From assembly GCA_038210595.1 (NCBI GenBank), contig JBBQWN010000023.1:1-33496 (forward strand): a DNA stretch of 33,496 nucleotides. The letters run 5' to 3'. Both the position numbers and the translations under genes were made by a program. Source of the DNA: Glacieibacterium sp038210595 (lineage in GTDB: Bacteria; Pseudomonadota; Alphaproteobacteria; Sphingomonadales; Sphingomonadaceae). The notes beneath the pieces were generated by a model. That model was not told the DNA's origin. It saw only the letters and a program-made list of their open reading frames with translations, and did not search any database. This document shows, in pieces, positions 18,180-25,958 of this stretch (the first letter of the stretch is position 1; every line of letters begins with the position of its first letter).

Positions 18180-19157
18180 ATGAAGGCCGTACTCTGCGTC
18201 GAACACGGGCCGCCTGAAAAGCTGGTTGTTCGCGACGTTCCGATGCCGGAGCCCGGTCGTGGTCAGGTGCGGATCAAGGTCCACGCGGCCGGTGTCAATT
18301 TCCCCGACACGCTGATCATCCAGAATCTCTACCAGTTCAAACCCGCCCTGCCGTTCTCCCCCGGTGGTGAGGCGGCGGGTGTCGTCGACGCGGTGGGCGA
18401 GGGCGTCGATGACCTGAAGCTCGGTGACCGCGTCGTCGCGATGACCGGCAATGGCTGCTATGCCGAGGCCGTGATCGCCAACCGCGCGCAGGTCGTACCG
18501 ATCGCCGGCGACATGCCCTTCGACGTCGCGAGCGGCTTCACCATGACCTACGGCACCTCGCACCACGCGCTGAAGCAGCGTGCCCGGTTGCAGCCGGGCG
18601 AGATGCTGCTGGTGCTCGGCGCGGCGGGCGGGGTCGGGCTGGCGGCCGTCGAGCTCGGCAAGTTGATGGGTGCCAGGGTCATCGCTGCGGCCTCCACCGA
18701 CGAGAAACTGCAGGTCTGCCGCGACTTCGGTGCCGACGAGACAATCAACTACACCACCGCCGACCTGAAGGACTCGATCAAGCGCCTGACCGGTGGCAAG
18801 GGCGTCGACGTCATCTACGATCCGGTGGGCGACCGCTACGCCGAGCCGGCGTTCCGCGGCATGGCGTGGAACGGGCGCTATCTTGTCGTCGGATTCGCGG
18901 CTGGCGAAATTCCGTCGCTGCCGCTCAACCTGCCGCTGATCAAGGGCGCGTCCATCGTCGGCGTCTTCTGGGGGGCGTTCACCCAGGCCGAGCCGGCGCT
19001 GCACCACGCGAACATGGCGGAACTGCTGCAGTGGTTTAGCGAGGGCAAATTAAAGCCGCACATCAGCAGGCATTTCACGCTCGATCAAGGTCCCGAGGCA
19101 ATCCGCTGGATGATGGACCGCAAGGCGACGGGGAAAATTGTGCTGGACGTGGCCTAG
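18180..19157 (+). CDS. NADPH:quinone oxidoreductase, zinc-free MDR family
   Basis: A 325-residue medium-chain reductase. The N-terminal GroES-like catalytic domain reads VHAAGVNFPDTLIIQNLYQFKPALPFSPGGEAAGVV. The Rossmann domain has LVLGAAGGVGLAAVELGKLMGARVIAAASTDEK, and the C-terminal part includes WGAFTQAEP. Zinc-binding cysteines of alcohol dehydrogenases are missing, placing it with quinone oxidoreductases/crotonyl-CoA reductase-like enzymes. GGGGAGA supplies the ribosome site. Its stop shares CTAG with the stop of convergent moaE. The physiological substrate cannot be told from sequence. Confidence 0.85.
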   Translation: MKAVLCVEHGPPEKLVVRDVPMPEPGRGQVRIKVHAAGVNFPDTLIIQNLYQFKPALPFSPGGEAAGVVDAVGEGVDDLKLGDRVVAMTGNGCYAEAVIANRAQVVPIAGDMPFDVASGFTMTYGTSHHALKQRARLQPGEMLLVLGAAGGVGLAAVELGKLMGARVIAAASTDEKLQVCRDFGADETINYTTADLKDSIKRLTGGKGVDVIYDPVGDRYAEPAFRGMAWNGRYLVVGFAAGEIPSLPLNLPLIKGASIVGVFWGAFTQAEPALHHANMAELLQWFSEGKLKPHISRHFTLDQGPEAIRWMMDRKATGKIVLDVA

Positions 19158-19576
19158 ACCCAGCGCGCCGCCGCCGCGTCGTCACTTGCCTTGGCAGTGA
19201 CCCAGCCCGTTCCGGCCTCGTGCTTCCAGAACGGCGCGCGGGTCTTGAGCCAGTCCATCAAGAACGACGCCGCCTCGAACGCCGCGGCGCGGTGGCTGGC
19301 GGAGACTGCAACGAGCACGATCGGATCGCCCGGCGCAAGCTCGCCGTAGCGGTGGATAATCGTGCCCGCCAGCACCGGCCAGCGCGTGGCGGCTTCGTCG
19401 GCAATGTCGCGCACCTGGCGCTCGGTCATGCCGGGATAATGTTCAATGCGCATCGCCACGTCGCGGACGAGGCCGGTGAAGGTGACCACTGCGCCAATGT
19501 CGGTGCGACCAGCAGTGAGGGCGGCGGCCTCGTTGCCGAGATCGAACGGCCCGGCTTGCACGCGGACGGCGATCAT
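19154..19576 (-). CDS. moaE: Molybdopterin synthase large subunit MoaE
   Basis: A 140-residue catalytic subunit that adds two sulfurs to cyclic pyranopterin in molybdenum cofactor synthesis. Family features are GAVVTFTGLVRD, the MRIEHYPGM turn, and VSASHRAAAFEAASFLMDWLKTRAPFWKHE with K111 and K118 spaced as the active-site lysines. Its start overlaps the end of moaD by four bases, as expected for two subunits of one complex. Stop is shared with the convergent reductase gene. Confidence 0.93.
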   Translation of the reverse strand: MIAVRVQAGPFDLGNEAAALTAGRTDIGAVVTFTGLVRDVAMRIEHYPGMTERQVRDIADEAATRWPVLAGTIIHRYGELAPGDPIVLVAVSASHRAAAFEAASFLMDWLKTRAPFWKHEAGTGWVTAKASDDAAAARWV

Positions 19577-19824
19577 CCGCCCGTCACCGGCGGGAAGATG
19601 GCGATCTCGCTGGCCCCGGCAATCGACGCATCGGTTCCCGCGAACACCTGATCAACGCCGACGCGGATCGCCGCGCGGTCTGCCAGCGCCGCGGCGTGGC
19701 CGGGCGAGCGGGCGCTAAGCCAGCCGAGCAGATCGGCAACGGTGGCCAGCTCGGCCGGCAGCACGACCTCCTCCTCCCCGACCCCGACCCGCTCGCGGAC
19801 CCAGGCGAAATAGAGCAGTCTCAC
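19573..19824 (-). CDS. moaD: Molybdopterin synthase sulfur carrier MoaD
   Basis: An 83-residue ubiquitin-fold protein ending in Gly-Gly (PPVTGG), the C-terminus that carries the thiocarboxylate donated to MoaE. It begins MRLLYFAWVRERVGVGEE, typical of MoaD. It overlaps pgsA by four bases upstream and moaE by four downstream, making a tightly coupled pgsA-moaD-moaE unit. Confidence 0.92.
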   Translation of the reverse strand: MRLLYFAWVRERVGVGEEEVVLPAELATVADLLGWLSARSPGHAAALADRAAIRVGVDQVFAGTDASIAGASEIAIFPPVTGG

Positions 19825-20384
19825 GCCATATGCCTGAGGCCGACCCGGAGATAGTCATAGCCGGTGATCAGCGTCAGCCCCGCCGCGAGCCACAGGCAGA
19901 TCAGGCCGATCATCCCGGCCGGCAGCTGCGCCAGCAGCGGCTGCTCGCTGGTGCCGGCCAGGATCAGCGCGCCGAGCGCGATCATCTGGAACGCCGTCTT
20001 CCTCTTGGCGAGCTGGCTGACCGGCAGCGACACCTGCAGCCCGGCCAGGAATTCGCGCAGGCCGGACACCGTGATCTCGCGCAGCAGGATGATAAGCGCG
20101 GCGATCACCGACCAGCCGTGAACGATGCCGCCGTGGACCAGCATGACGATGGTCGCCGCCACCATGATCTTGTCCGCGATAGGATCGAGGAAGATGCCAA
20201 GCTTCGACACCGTGCCGCGGGCGCGGGCCAGATAGCCGTCGAGATAGTCGGTCGCGCCCGCGATCGTGAACACCACGAACGCCGCCAGCCACGGTGCCCA
20301 GCCCGGGGTCCACATCAGGACCACGAGCAGCGGCACCGCGAAGATGCGGCTGAGCGTCAGCAGGTTGGGTAGGCTGGACAACAC
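19821..20384 (-). CDS. pgsA: CDP-diacylglycerol--glycerol-3-phosphate 3-phosphatidyltransferase
   Basis: A 187-residue membrane enzyme that makes phosphatidylglycerol phosphate, the first committed step to phosphatidylglycerol and cardiolipin. The CDP-alcohol phosphotransferase motif is complete: D46, D49-G50, A53-R54, G63, D67 and D71. About five or six hydrophobic helices surround it. NLLTLSRIFAVP at the start is typical of PgsA. It is the first gene of a unit with moaD and moaE. Confidence 0.93.
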   Translation of the reverse strand: MLSSLPNLLTLSRIFAVPLLVVLMWTPGWAPWLAAFVVFTIAGATDYLDGYLARARGTVSKLGIFLDPIADKIMVAATIVMLVHGGIVHGWSVIAALIILLREITVSGLREFLAGLQVSLPVSQLAKRKTAFQMIALGALILAGTSEQPLLAQLPAGMIGLICLWLAAGLTLITGYDYLRVGLRHMA

Positions 20385-20462
20385 CGGGGCGGTGTAGGCT
20401 ATGGCGGGCGGCGGCTCAACGCTCGATGCCGGGCACAGTCACACGACTCTGGGGAGAGGTTC

Positions 20463-20819
20463 ATGGCCTATATCGACGGGATCGTCATCGCGGTCGCTGA
20501 CGCCAACCGCGACGCCTTCATCGCCCACTCCAATCTGGTCGACGCCGTGTTTATCGCGCACGGCGCGACGCGGGTGGTCGAAAGCTGGGAGGACGACGTC
20601 AAGGACGGCACGCAGACCGACTTCCGCCGCGCCGTCGCGGCCCAGCCGGGGGAGCGCGTCGTCTTCAGCTGGATCGAATGGCCGTCAAAGGCGGTGCGCG
20701 ATGCCGGCATGGCGGCGGCGATGGCGGATTCGCGCATGGCCGCCGCACCGGACATGCCGTTCGACGGCAAGCGGCTGATCTTCGGCGGCTTCACGCCTGT
20801 TGTGATGCTCGGCGTATGA
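20463..20819 (+). CDS. DUF1428 family protein
   Basis: A 118-residue small protein of the YbaA-like DUF1428 family with a dimeric alpha/beta-barrel (ferredoxin-like) fold. Typical features are the start YIDGIVIAV, GATRVVESWEDDV, FSWIEWPSKAVRDAG and the end KRLIFGGFTPVV. GGGAGAGG lies just before the ATG. The function is unknown. Its stop overlaps the nitroreductase start (ATGA). Confidence 0.85.
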   Translation: MAYIDGIVIAVADANRDAFIAHSNLVDAVFIAHGATRVVESWEDDVKDGTQTDFRRAVAAQPGERVVFSWIEWPSKAVRDAGMAAAMADSRMAAAPDMPFDGKRLIFGGFTPVVMLGV

Positions 20820-21487
20820 AGGTCAGCGAAGCGGTGGCGAGCCGCCGGTCGGTGCGCGGGTTCCTGCCCAATCCCGTCGACCCGGCGGTGATCCGCCGCG
20901 TGCTCGAACGGGCCTCGCGGGCCCCGTCAGGCGGCAATCTCCAGCCGTGGCATATCGACGTCGTCGGCGGGGCCGACCTCGACGCCTTGAAGGCAATCAT
21001 GGCGCGGCGCGTGCCGGAAGCGCCGAAGGGCGAGCCGACCGAGTACGACATCTACCCGAAGGAGCTGCCGGAGCCGTACAGCCAATACCGTTTTGAAGTC
21101 GGCGAGGACCTGTATGGCGCGCTCGGCATCCCGCGTGAGAACAAGCTCGCGCGGATGATGTGGTTCGCCCGCAATTTTCAGTTCTTCGGCGCGCCGGTGG
21201 CGCTGTTCTGCACGGTGGCGCGAACGATGGGCCCGCCGCAATGGTCGGATCTCGGCATGTATCTGCAGACGGTCATGCTGCTGCTGCGCGAGGAGGGGCT
21301 CGATAGCTGTCCGCAGGAATGCTGGGCGATCTATCCGCAGACGATCCGCGAGTTCTTGGGCACGCCGCCGGAGCGGATGCTGTTCACCGGTATGGCGATC
21401 GGCTTCAAGGACGCCGCCGACCCGGCCAACACGATGGTGCCACGGCGCGCGCCGCTGGCCGACTTCGCGAGCTTTCGCGGGCTATGA
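20816..21487 (+). CDS. Nitroreductase family protein
   Basis: A 223-residue FMN-dependent oxidoreductase. The N-terminal FMN-phosphate motif is ASRRSVRGF, followed by RVLERASRAPSGGNLQPWHIDVV, and later LGMYLQTVMLLLREEGLDSCPQECW. These families reduce nitro compounds, quinones or flavins with NAD(P)H; no specific substrate is evident. ATG at 20816 overlaps the DUF1428 stop, and its own stop overlaps the pgi start (both ATGA), so the three genes are coupled. Confidence 0.9.
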   Translation: MKVSEAVASRRSVRGFLPNPVDPAVIRRVLERASRAPSGGNLQPWHIDVVGGADLDALKAIMARRVPEAPKGEPTEYDIYPKELPEPYSQYRFEVGEDLYGALGIPRENKLARMMWFARNFQFFGAPVALFCTVARTMGPPQWSDLGMYLQTVMLLLREEGLDSCPQECWAIYPQTIREFLGTPPERMLFTGMAIGFKDAADPANTMVPRRAPLADFASFRGL

Positions 21488-22998
21488 GCTGGGCGGCGCT
21501 GACCGCGGCGCGCGACCGGCTCGCCGGCGTGCCGCTGCTCGAACTGTTCGCGGCGGAGCTCGACCGGCTCGACCGTCTGTCGCTCGAGGTCGCGGGCCTG
21601 CATCTCGACTTCGCCAAGCTGGCGGTCGACGCGGGGGTTATTGCGGCGCTGGCGGCGCTGGCCGAGACGACCGATCTCGTCGGCTGGCGGGCCAGGATGT
21701 TCGCCGGCGCGGTCGTCAACCCGAGCGAGCAACGCGCCGCGACCCACCCGCACGAGCGCGGCAGCGGCACGGGCCCGGCACTGGAGGTCGCGGCGCAGGG
21801 CAAGGCGGCGATGCGCGCGGTCACCGAGCGGCTGCGCAGCGACGGCACGAGCCATGTCCTCCACATCGGCATCGGTGGCTCGGCGCTCGGCCCGGCGCTG
21901 CTTGTCGATGCGCTCGGCCACGGCGGCGACGGGCCGCACATCAAGATCGTCGCCAATATCGACGGCGTCGCGCTGGAGCGGGCGACCGCGCGCTGCGACC
22001 CGGCGCGGACGGCGATTATCGTCGTGTCGAAGACCTTCACCACCCAGGAGACGATGACCAACGCCGCGTCGGCGCTCGACTGGCTGGTCGCGCACGGCAT
22101 CGCCGAGCCGCGCCGCAAGGTTGTCGCGGTCACCGCCGCGCCGGACAAGGCGGCCGCCTGGGGGGCGGGCACCGTGCTGCCCTTCGCGGAGACGGTCGGC
22201 GGGCGCTATTCGCTGTGGTCCGCGGTCGGTTTGCCGCTGGCGCTGCGTTGCGGCTGGCCGGCGTTCGAGGCGCTGCTCGCCGGGGCTGCCGCCATGGACG
22301 ACCACTTCGCCGACGCACCTTTCGCCGCCAACGCCCCGGCGCTGGCGGGCGCATTTGACGTCTGGGCGGCGGCGGTGCTGGGGCAGCGCAACCGCGCAGT
22401 GTTCGCCTATGATGAGCGGCTGCGGCTGCTGCCCGCGTTCCTCCAGCAGCTCGAGATGGAGAGCAACGGCAAGCGCGTCAGCCGCGACGGCGCGCCGCTC
22501 AAACGGCCGGCGGCGGCCGTGACGTGGGGCGGCACCGGCACCGATGCCCAGCACGCCGTGTTCCAGCTGCTGCACCAGGGCGATCCCGGCGGTCCGGTCG
22601 AGTTCGTTGCGGTGCGCGAGCCCGGTCATGCGCTTGGCGGGGATCACCACCGGCAGCTGCTCGCGAATTGCTTCGCGCAGGGCGCGGCGCTGATGCGCGG
22701 GCGGACGTTTGAGGAGGCGCTGGCCAAGTCCGGGGGTGACCCGGCACTGGCGGCGGCGAAGACCTTTCCCGGCAACCGCGCGTCGGCGACGATCCTGCTC
22801 GACCGGCTCGATGCCCAGACGCTTGGCGCGCTGCTGGCGTTCTACGAGCACCGCGTGTTCACCGCTGCCTGCCTGCTCGGTCTCAACCCGTTCGACCAAT
22901 GGGGGGTCGAGCTGGGCAAGGAGATGGCGAATGCGCTGGGGCAGGGCGGCCACTTCGACGCTTCGACCGAGGCGCTGATGCGGCGGGCGGGCCTCTAG
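21484..22998 (+). CDS. pgi: Glucose-6-phosphate isomerase
   Basis: A 504-residue enzyme converting glucose-6-phosphate and fructose-6-phosphate. Landmarks are the phosphate loop GIGGSALGP, the SKTFTTQET stretch, LEMESNGKRV with the catalytic Glu, VTWGGTGTDAQHAVFQLLHQG with the catalytic His, and NPFDQWGVELGK with the catalytic Lys. The ATG at 21484 overlaps the nitroreductase stop; reading further upstream in this frame would give non-homologous sequence inside nitroreductase. The stop shares CTAG with the convergent hydrolase gene. Confidence 0.95.
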   Translation: MSWAALTAARDRLAGVPLLELFAAELDRLDRLSLEVAGLHLDFAKLAVDAGVIAALAALAETTDLVGWRARMFAGAVVNPSEQRAATHPHERGSGTGPALEVAAQGKAAMRAVTERLRSDGTSHVLHIGIGGSALGPALLVDALGHGGDGPHIKIVANIDGVALERATARCDPARTAIIVVSKTFTTQETMTNAASALDWLVAHGIAEPRRKVVAVTAAPDKAAAWGAGTVLPFAETVGGRYSLWSAVGLPLALRCGWPAFEALLAGAAAMDDHFADAPFAANAPALAGAFDVWAAAVLGQRNRAVFAYDERLRLLPAFLQQLEMESNGKRVSRDGAPLKRPAAAVTWGGTGTDAQHAVFQLLHQGDPGGPVEFVAVREPGHALGGDHHRQLLANCFAQGAALMRGRTFEEALAKSGGDPALAAAKTFPGNRASATILLDRLDAQTLGALLAFYEHRVFTAACLLGLNPFDQWGVELGKEMANALGQGGHFDASTEALMRRAGL

Positions 22999-24212
22999 TC
23001 GTCGAGTGCGGCGTAGACCATCGTGCGGACTTCGCGGCGGACCGGGTAGGTCGAGCTGGGGATGAGCTGGGTCATGAAAATGACGATCATTTCTTCAACC
23101 GGATCGATCCAGAAGAAGGTGCTGGCGGCACCGCCCCAGAAATAGTCGCCGTCACTGCCGGGCATCAGGGTCCGCGACGCCTTGGTGGAGGTGGCGAAGC
23201 CGAGGCCGAAGCCGACGCCCTCGTAGGCTGCTTCGCTGAACAGCGACACCGACAGAGCGGGAAGGTCGACGCCGCCGGGCAGGTGGTTGGCCGTCATCAG
23301 GTCGAGAGTCTTACGCGAAATCAAGCGCTTGCCGGACGCGGTCCGGCCGCCGGCCAGCATCGCCTGGGCAAACTTCAGGTAATCGCGCGCGGTCGAGACC
23401 AGCCCGCCGCCGCCCGAAATGAACGAGGCCGGTTGCAGGTAGGACGAGGTCGCGGCGTCGTCCTGCAGCTCGATCCCGCCGGCGCGGGTCGGCTGATAGC
23501 AGGCGGCGAGGCGGTGGCCCTGGCCGTCGCCGACGTGGAAGCCGGTGTCGGTCATGCCCAAAGGGTCGAGCAGGCGGCGCTGCAGGAACGTCTCGAACGG
23601 CTCGCCCGCGACCTTGCCGACGAGGTAGCCGACGACGTCGGTGGCGACCGAGTAGTTCCACTGGTCGCCCGGCGAGAACTCCAACGGAATGCCGGCCAGC
23701 GCCGTGATCATGTCGTCGAGCGTGCCGGCTTTTTCGATCTCGCCGATCCGCGCGGCGCGGTAGGCGGCGTCGACGTTGGTGCGCAGCTGGAAGCCATAGG
23801 TCAGGCCCGCGGTGTGGCGCAGCAGGTCGATAACCAGCATCGGGCGCTTCGGCGGGCGGGTCTGGAAGCCAATCTTGTGGGTGCCGGCGACGAACACACC
23901 GAGAGCCTTCCACTCCGGGATGTAGCGGTGGACCGGCTCGTCCAGCGCGATCCTGCCCTCCTCGACCAGCATCATCAGCGCCACCGACGTGAGCGGCTTG
24001 GTCATCGAATAGATGCGGAAGATCGTGTCCTCGGCCAGCGGCACGCCGCGCGCGACGTCCGCCATGCCGCGCACGCCCAAATGCGCGACCTCGCCGCGCC
24101 GCGCGACCAGCGTCAGTGTGCCCGGCAGGCGGCCGGTCTGGACGTATTTCGCATTGAGGAAGTCGTCGATCGCGGCCAAGCGCGCGGGATCGAAGCCGAG
24201 AGCATTGGGCAT
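22995..24212 (-). CDS. Serine hydrolase of the beta-lactamase/family VIII esterase type
   Basis: A 405-residue hydrolase with the class C beta-lactamase fold. The nucleophile motif is S69-M-T-K72 (FRIYSMTKPLTSVALMMLVEEG). The second motif is YSV in WNYSVATDVVGYLVGKVAGE, the Y-S-x form found in esterases, and LLRHTAGLTYGF is also typical. No signal peptide is visible, so it is probably cytoplasmic and more likely an esterase than a penicillin-handling enzyme. It starts 13 bases after a DUF6356 gene and probably shares its transcript. Confidence 0.85.
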   Translation of the reverse strand: MPNALGFDPARLAAIDDFLNAKYVQTGRLPGTLTLVARRGEVAHLGVRGMADVARGVPLAEDTIFRIYSMTKPLTSVALMMLVEEGRIALDEPVHRYIPEWKALGVFVAGTHKIGFQTRPPKRPMLVIDLLRHTAGLTYGFQLRTNVDAAYRAARIGEIEKAGTLDDMITALAGIPLEFSPGDQWNYSVATDVVGYLVGKVAGEPFETFLQRRLLDPLGMTDTGFHVGDGQGHRLAACYQPTRAGGIELQDDAATSSYLQPASFISGGGGLVSTARDYLKFAQAMLAGGRTASGKRLISRKTLDLMTANHLPGGVDLPALSVSLFSEAAYEGVGFGLGFATSTKASRTLMPGSDGDYFWGGAASTFFWIDPVEEMIVIFMTQLIPSSTYPVRREVRTMVYAALDD

Positions 24213-24225
24213 GCGGCGGTTATTC

Positions 24226-24447
24226 CTACAGGGTCGGTTGGTCGAAGCGGCGCGGCGCGACCTTGGCGTTCAACTCGATGATCGCGCTCGATGCCGTGGT
24301 CTTGCATAGGCCGGGCACGACGGCGTGGACGAAACACGCCGCAGTGGCGCGCGCCAGCTTCATGCCGACGCCCATCGAGGCGCGCATATGCTCGAAATAA
24401 CCCTCGCCGACGGTGCGCGGGTGCTCGACGAACAGGCGGACGAACAT
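24226..24447 (-). CDS. Small DUF6356-like protein
   Basis: A 73-residue protein with the pattern LFVEHPRTVGEGYFEHMRASMGVGMKLARATAACFVHAVVPGLC, like the DUF6356 family common in sphingomonads and relatives. The middle is moderately hydrophobic and could touch the membrane. The stop is 13 bases before the hydrolase start. Function unknown; family call is from memory of the pattern. Confidence 0.6.
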   Translation of the reverse strand: MFVRLFVEHPRTVGEGYFEHMRASMGVGMKLARATAACFVHAVVPGLCKTTASSAIIELNAKVAPRRFDQPTL

Positions 24448-24543
24448 GCGGGCGGACTCCGGATCGTGCTGACCGGGGTATCGCCGAATGCGCCGCTGGT
24501 GCCAAGTGACAGCGTCTGCCCAGTTCGCTATTGCAGCCGCGTC

Positions 24544-24616
24544 GGGCGATTAGCTCAGTTGGTAGAGCGCTTCCTTTACACGGAAGATGTCGGCGGTTCG
24601 AGCCCGTCATCGCCCA
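24544..24616 (+). tRNA. tRNA-Val (anticodon TAC)
   Basis: A full cloverleaf: acceptor arms GGGCGAT/ATCGCCC, D arm AGCTCAGTTGGTAGAGCGC, anticodon stem CTTCC/GGAAG with loop TTTACAC (TAC), and T loop TTCGAGC. The discriminator base is A. CCA is not encoded (ACG follows), so it must be added after transcription. Confidence 0.93.
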
Positions 24617-24672
24617 CGTAACGCACCCGGAACATTACCCTTTCGAATCAAATATTTAACTTCGATCGGGTC

Positions 24673-24736
24673 TTGTTATTGCCGCATTGCAGCACGAAAT
24701 GCGCCCTCCCCAAGTTAAGGAAGGGCAATAACAATG
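24673..24736 (+). promoter_or_regulatory. Structured leader covering the start of the outer-membrane protein gene
   Basis: TTGTTATTGCC (24673-24683) is perfectly complementary to GGCAATAACAA (24724-24734), which runs from the ribosome site into the A of the ATG. Inside the loop, CGCATT/AATGCG (24683-24688/24698-24703) and GCCCTCC pairing with the purine-rich AAGGAAGGG ribosome site form alternative stems. The ribosome site can therefore be hidden. Confidence 0.5.
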
Positions 24737-25306
24737 CGAGCATTTGTAAACACGGCCATCATCGCGGCCGCCGCAGTGGCGGCTCCCGCGTTCGCGCAGG
24801 ACGCTGCACCGGCCGGCAACTTCACCGGCCCCCGCATCGAGGCGCATGTCGGCTATGACCGGCTCGGCACCAATGACACGAACGGTCATATCGACGGCGT
24901 GACCTACGGTCTCGGCGCCGGTTATGACATCGCCCTCGGGCGCGGCGGCCTGATCGCCGGTGTCGAAGTCAACGGCGACCTGTCGAGCACCGACGCCCGT
25001 GACGACAGCCTGGGGATCGGCTTCAAGGCGAAGCGCGACCTCGACGCCTCGGTGCGCATCGGCACGTCGCTGGGCACCCGCGGTCTGATCTACGCGAAGG
25101 TCGGCTATGCCAATTCGCGCTTCCGGGTGTTCGACACGCTCGGCGGTGACAGCCTGTCCGCCAATTTCGATGGCGTCCGCGCCGGCGTCGGCTATGAGCT
25201 GATGGTCAGCCGTAACGCCTATCTGAAGGCCGAATACCGCTACACGAACTACGAAAAGGGCCTCGATCGCAACCAGTTCGTCGGTGGCGTCGGCTTCCGC
25301 TTCTAG
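24734..25306 (+). CDS. Small outer-membrane beta-barrel protein
   Basis: A 190-residue protein with a clear signal peptide (RAFVNTAIIAAAAVAAPAFA, cut before QDAAP). The mature part, about 169 residues, alternates hydrophobic and polar residues as in an eight-stranded barrel (opacity/OmpA-like/OMP_b-brl type) and ends in aromatic GFRF, the signal for barrel insertion. Strands such as GLIYAKVGYANSRF, FDGVRAGVGYEL and AYLKAEYRYTNYE are typical. Role may be structural or adhesive. It is a single gene with a structured leader and an intrinsic terminator. Confidence 0.85.
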   Translation: MRAFVNTAIIAAAAVAAPAFAQDAAPAGNFTGPRIEAHVGYDRLGTNDTNGHIDGVTYGLGAGYDIALGRGGLIAGVEVNGDLSSTDARDDSLGIGFKAKRDLDASVRIGTSLGTRGLIYAKVGYANSRFRVFDTLGGDSLSANFDGVRAGVGYELMVSRNAYLKAEYRYTNYEKGLDRNQFVGGVGFRF

Positions 25307-25328
25307 GCGATAACGGCACGTGGCGAGG

Positions 25329-25355
25329 ACGGCGGGTCGCGAGGCCCGCCGTTTT
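25329..25355 (+). terminator. Intrinsic terminator after the outer-membrane protein gene
   Basis: An 8-bp stem ACGGCGGG/CCCGCCGT (25329-25336 with 25345-25352) has an 8-base loop and is followed by TTTT. It lies between two convergent stop codons. Confidence 0.75.
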
Positions 25356-25359
25356 CGTG

Positions 25360-25839
25360 TCAGCCGTCGACCGGCACGCCGGGCAGGTTCTTGCTGGTGC
25401 GGATGGTCAGGCTGGTCTTGACGCTGGCAACGTTGGGGGCGGGCGTCAGCGCGCTGGTCAGGAAGCGCTGGAACTCCTGCAGGTCGTGCGCGACGACCTT
25501 CAGGATAAAGTCGATCTCGCCGTTCAGCATGTGGCATTCGCGGACCTGGGGCAGGGCGGCGACATGCTCCTCGAAGGCGCGGAGGTCGGTTTCGGCCTGG
25601 CTTTTCAGGCTGACCATGGCGAAGACGGTGATCGCATAGCCCAGCGCTTCTGGATCGAGATCGGCATGATAGCCGCGGATCGCGCCCGCTTCCTCCAGAG
25701 CGCGAACGCGGCGCAGGCACGGCGGTGCGGTCAGCCCGGCGCGCTCGGCCAGCTCGACGTTGGTGACGCGGCCCTCGGCCTGCAGATGACGCAGGATGAC
25801 CCGGTCGACGGCATCGATGGCAACGCGAGATCGGTGCAT
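25360..25839 (-). CDS. Lrp/AsnC-family transcriptional regulator
   Basis: A 159-residue regulator. Residues 8-55 are the helix-turn-helix (DAVDRVILRHLQAEGRVTNVELAERAGLTAPPCLRRVRALEEAGAI), followed by the RAM effector-binding domain (FAMVSLKSQAETDLRAFEEHVAALPQVRECHMLNGEIDFILKVVAHDLQEFQRFL). Start at 25839 (MHRSRVAIDAVDR) matches family length; an upstream frame extension would add 39 unrelated residues that overlap the promoter. It is divergent from trxB, with a palindromic operator and a good promoter between them. The ligand is probably an amino acid but cannot be named. Confidence 0.9.
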   Translation of the reverse strand: MHRSRVAIDAVDRVILRHLQAEGRVTNVELAERAGLTAPPCLRRVRALEEAGAIRGYHADLDPEALGYAITVFAMVSLKSQAETDLRAFEEHVAALPQVRECHMLNGEIDFILKVVAHDLQEFQRFLTSALTPAPNVASVKTSLTIRTSKNLPGVPVDG

Positions 25840-25872
25840 CGGCGCAATTCCCACAGCGGCGGACAGCGCGGG

Positions 25873-25905
25873 ACTATAGGAATATTGCGACGCTGCGCAA
25901 TCTTC
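25873..25905 (-). promoter_or_regulatory. lrp-like gene promoter with overlapping palindromic operator
   Basis: On the minus strand TTGCGC (25895-25900) and TATAGT (25873-25878) are spaced by 16 bases, a good sigma-70 promoter ending 34 bases before the Lrp-family ATG. ATTGCG-N6-CGCAAT (25884-25901), with outer GAA/TTC arms at 25880 and 25905, forms an extended palindrome covering the -35 and spacer. This is the expected place for autorepression by the Lrp-family protein, and the site also lies 54 bases before the divergent trxB start. Confidence 0.6.
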
Positions 25906-25958
25906 CGTCGCTGGAAAGCGCACCGTCGATCGCCTAGATAGGAGTGCAGGAGACACGA

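Noticed and set aside
21331..22953. A 540-codon open frame antisense to pgi
   Set aside because: Low-complexity Arg-rich translation opposite a textbook pgi; no ribosome site or homology pattern.
24632..24660. GGAAC before the outer-membrane protein gene as a second EcfG promoter
   Set aside because: No GTT at 16-17 bases downstream.
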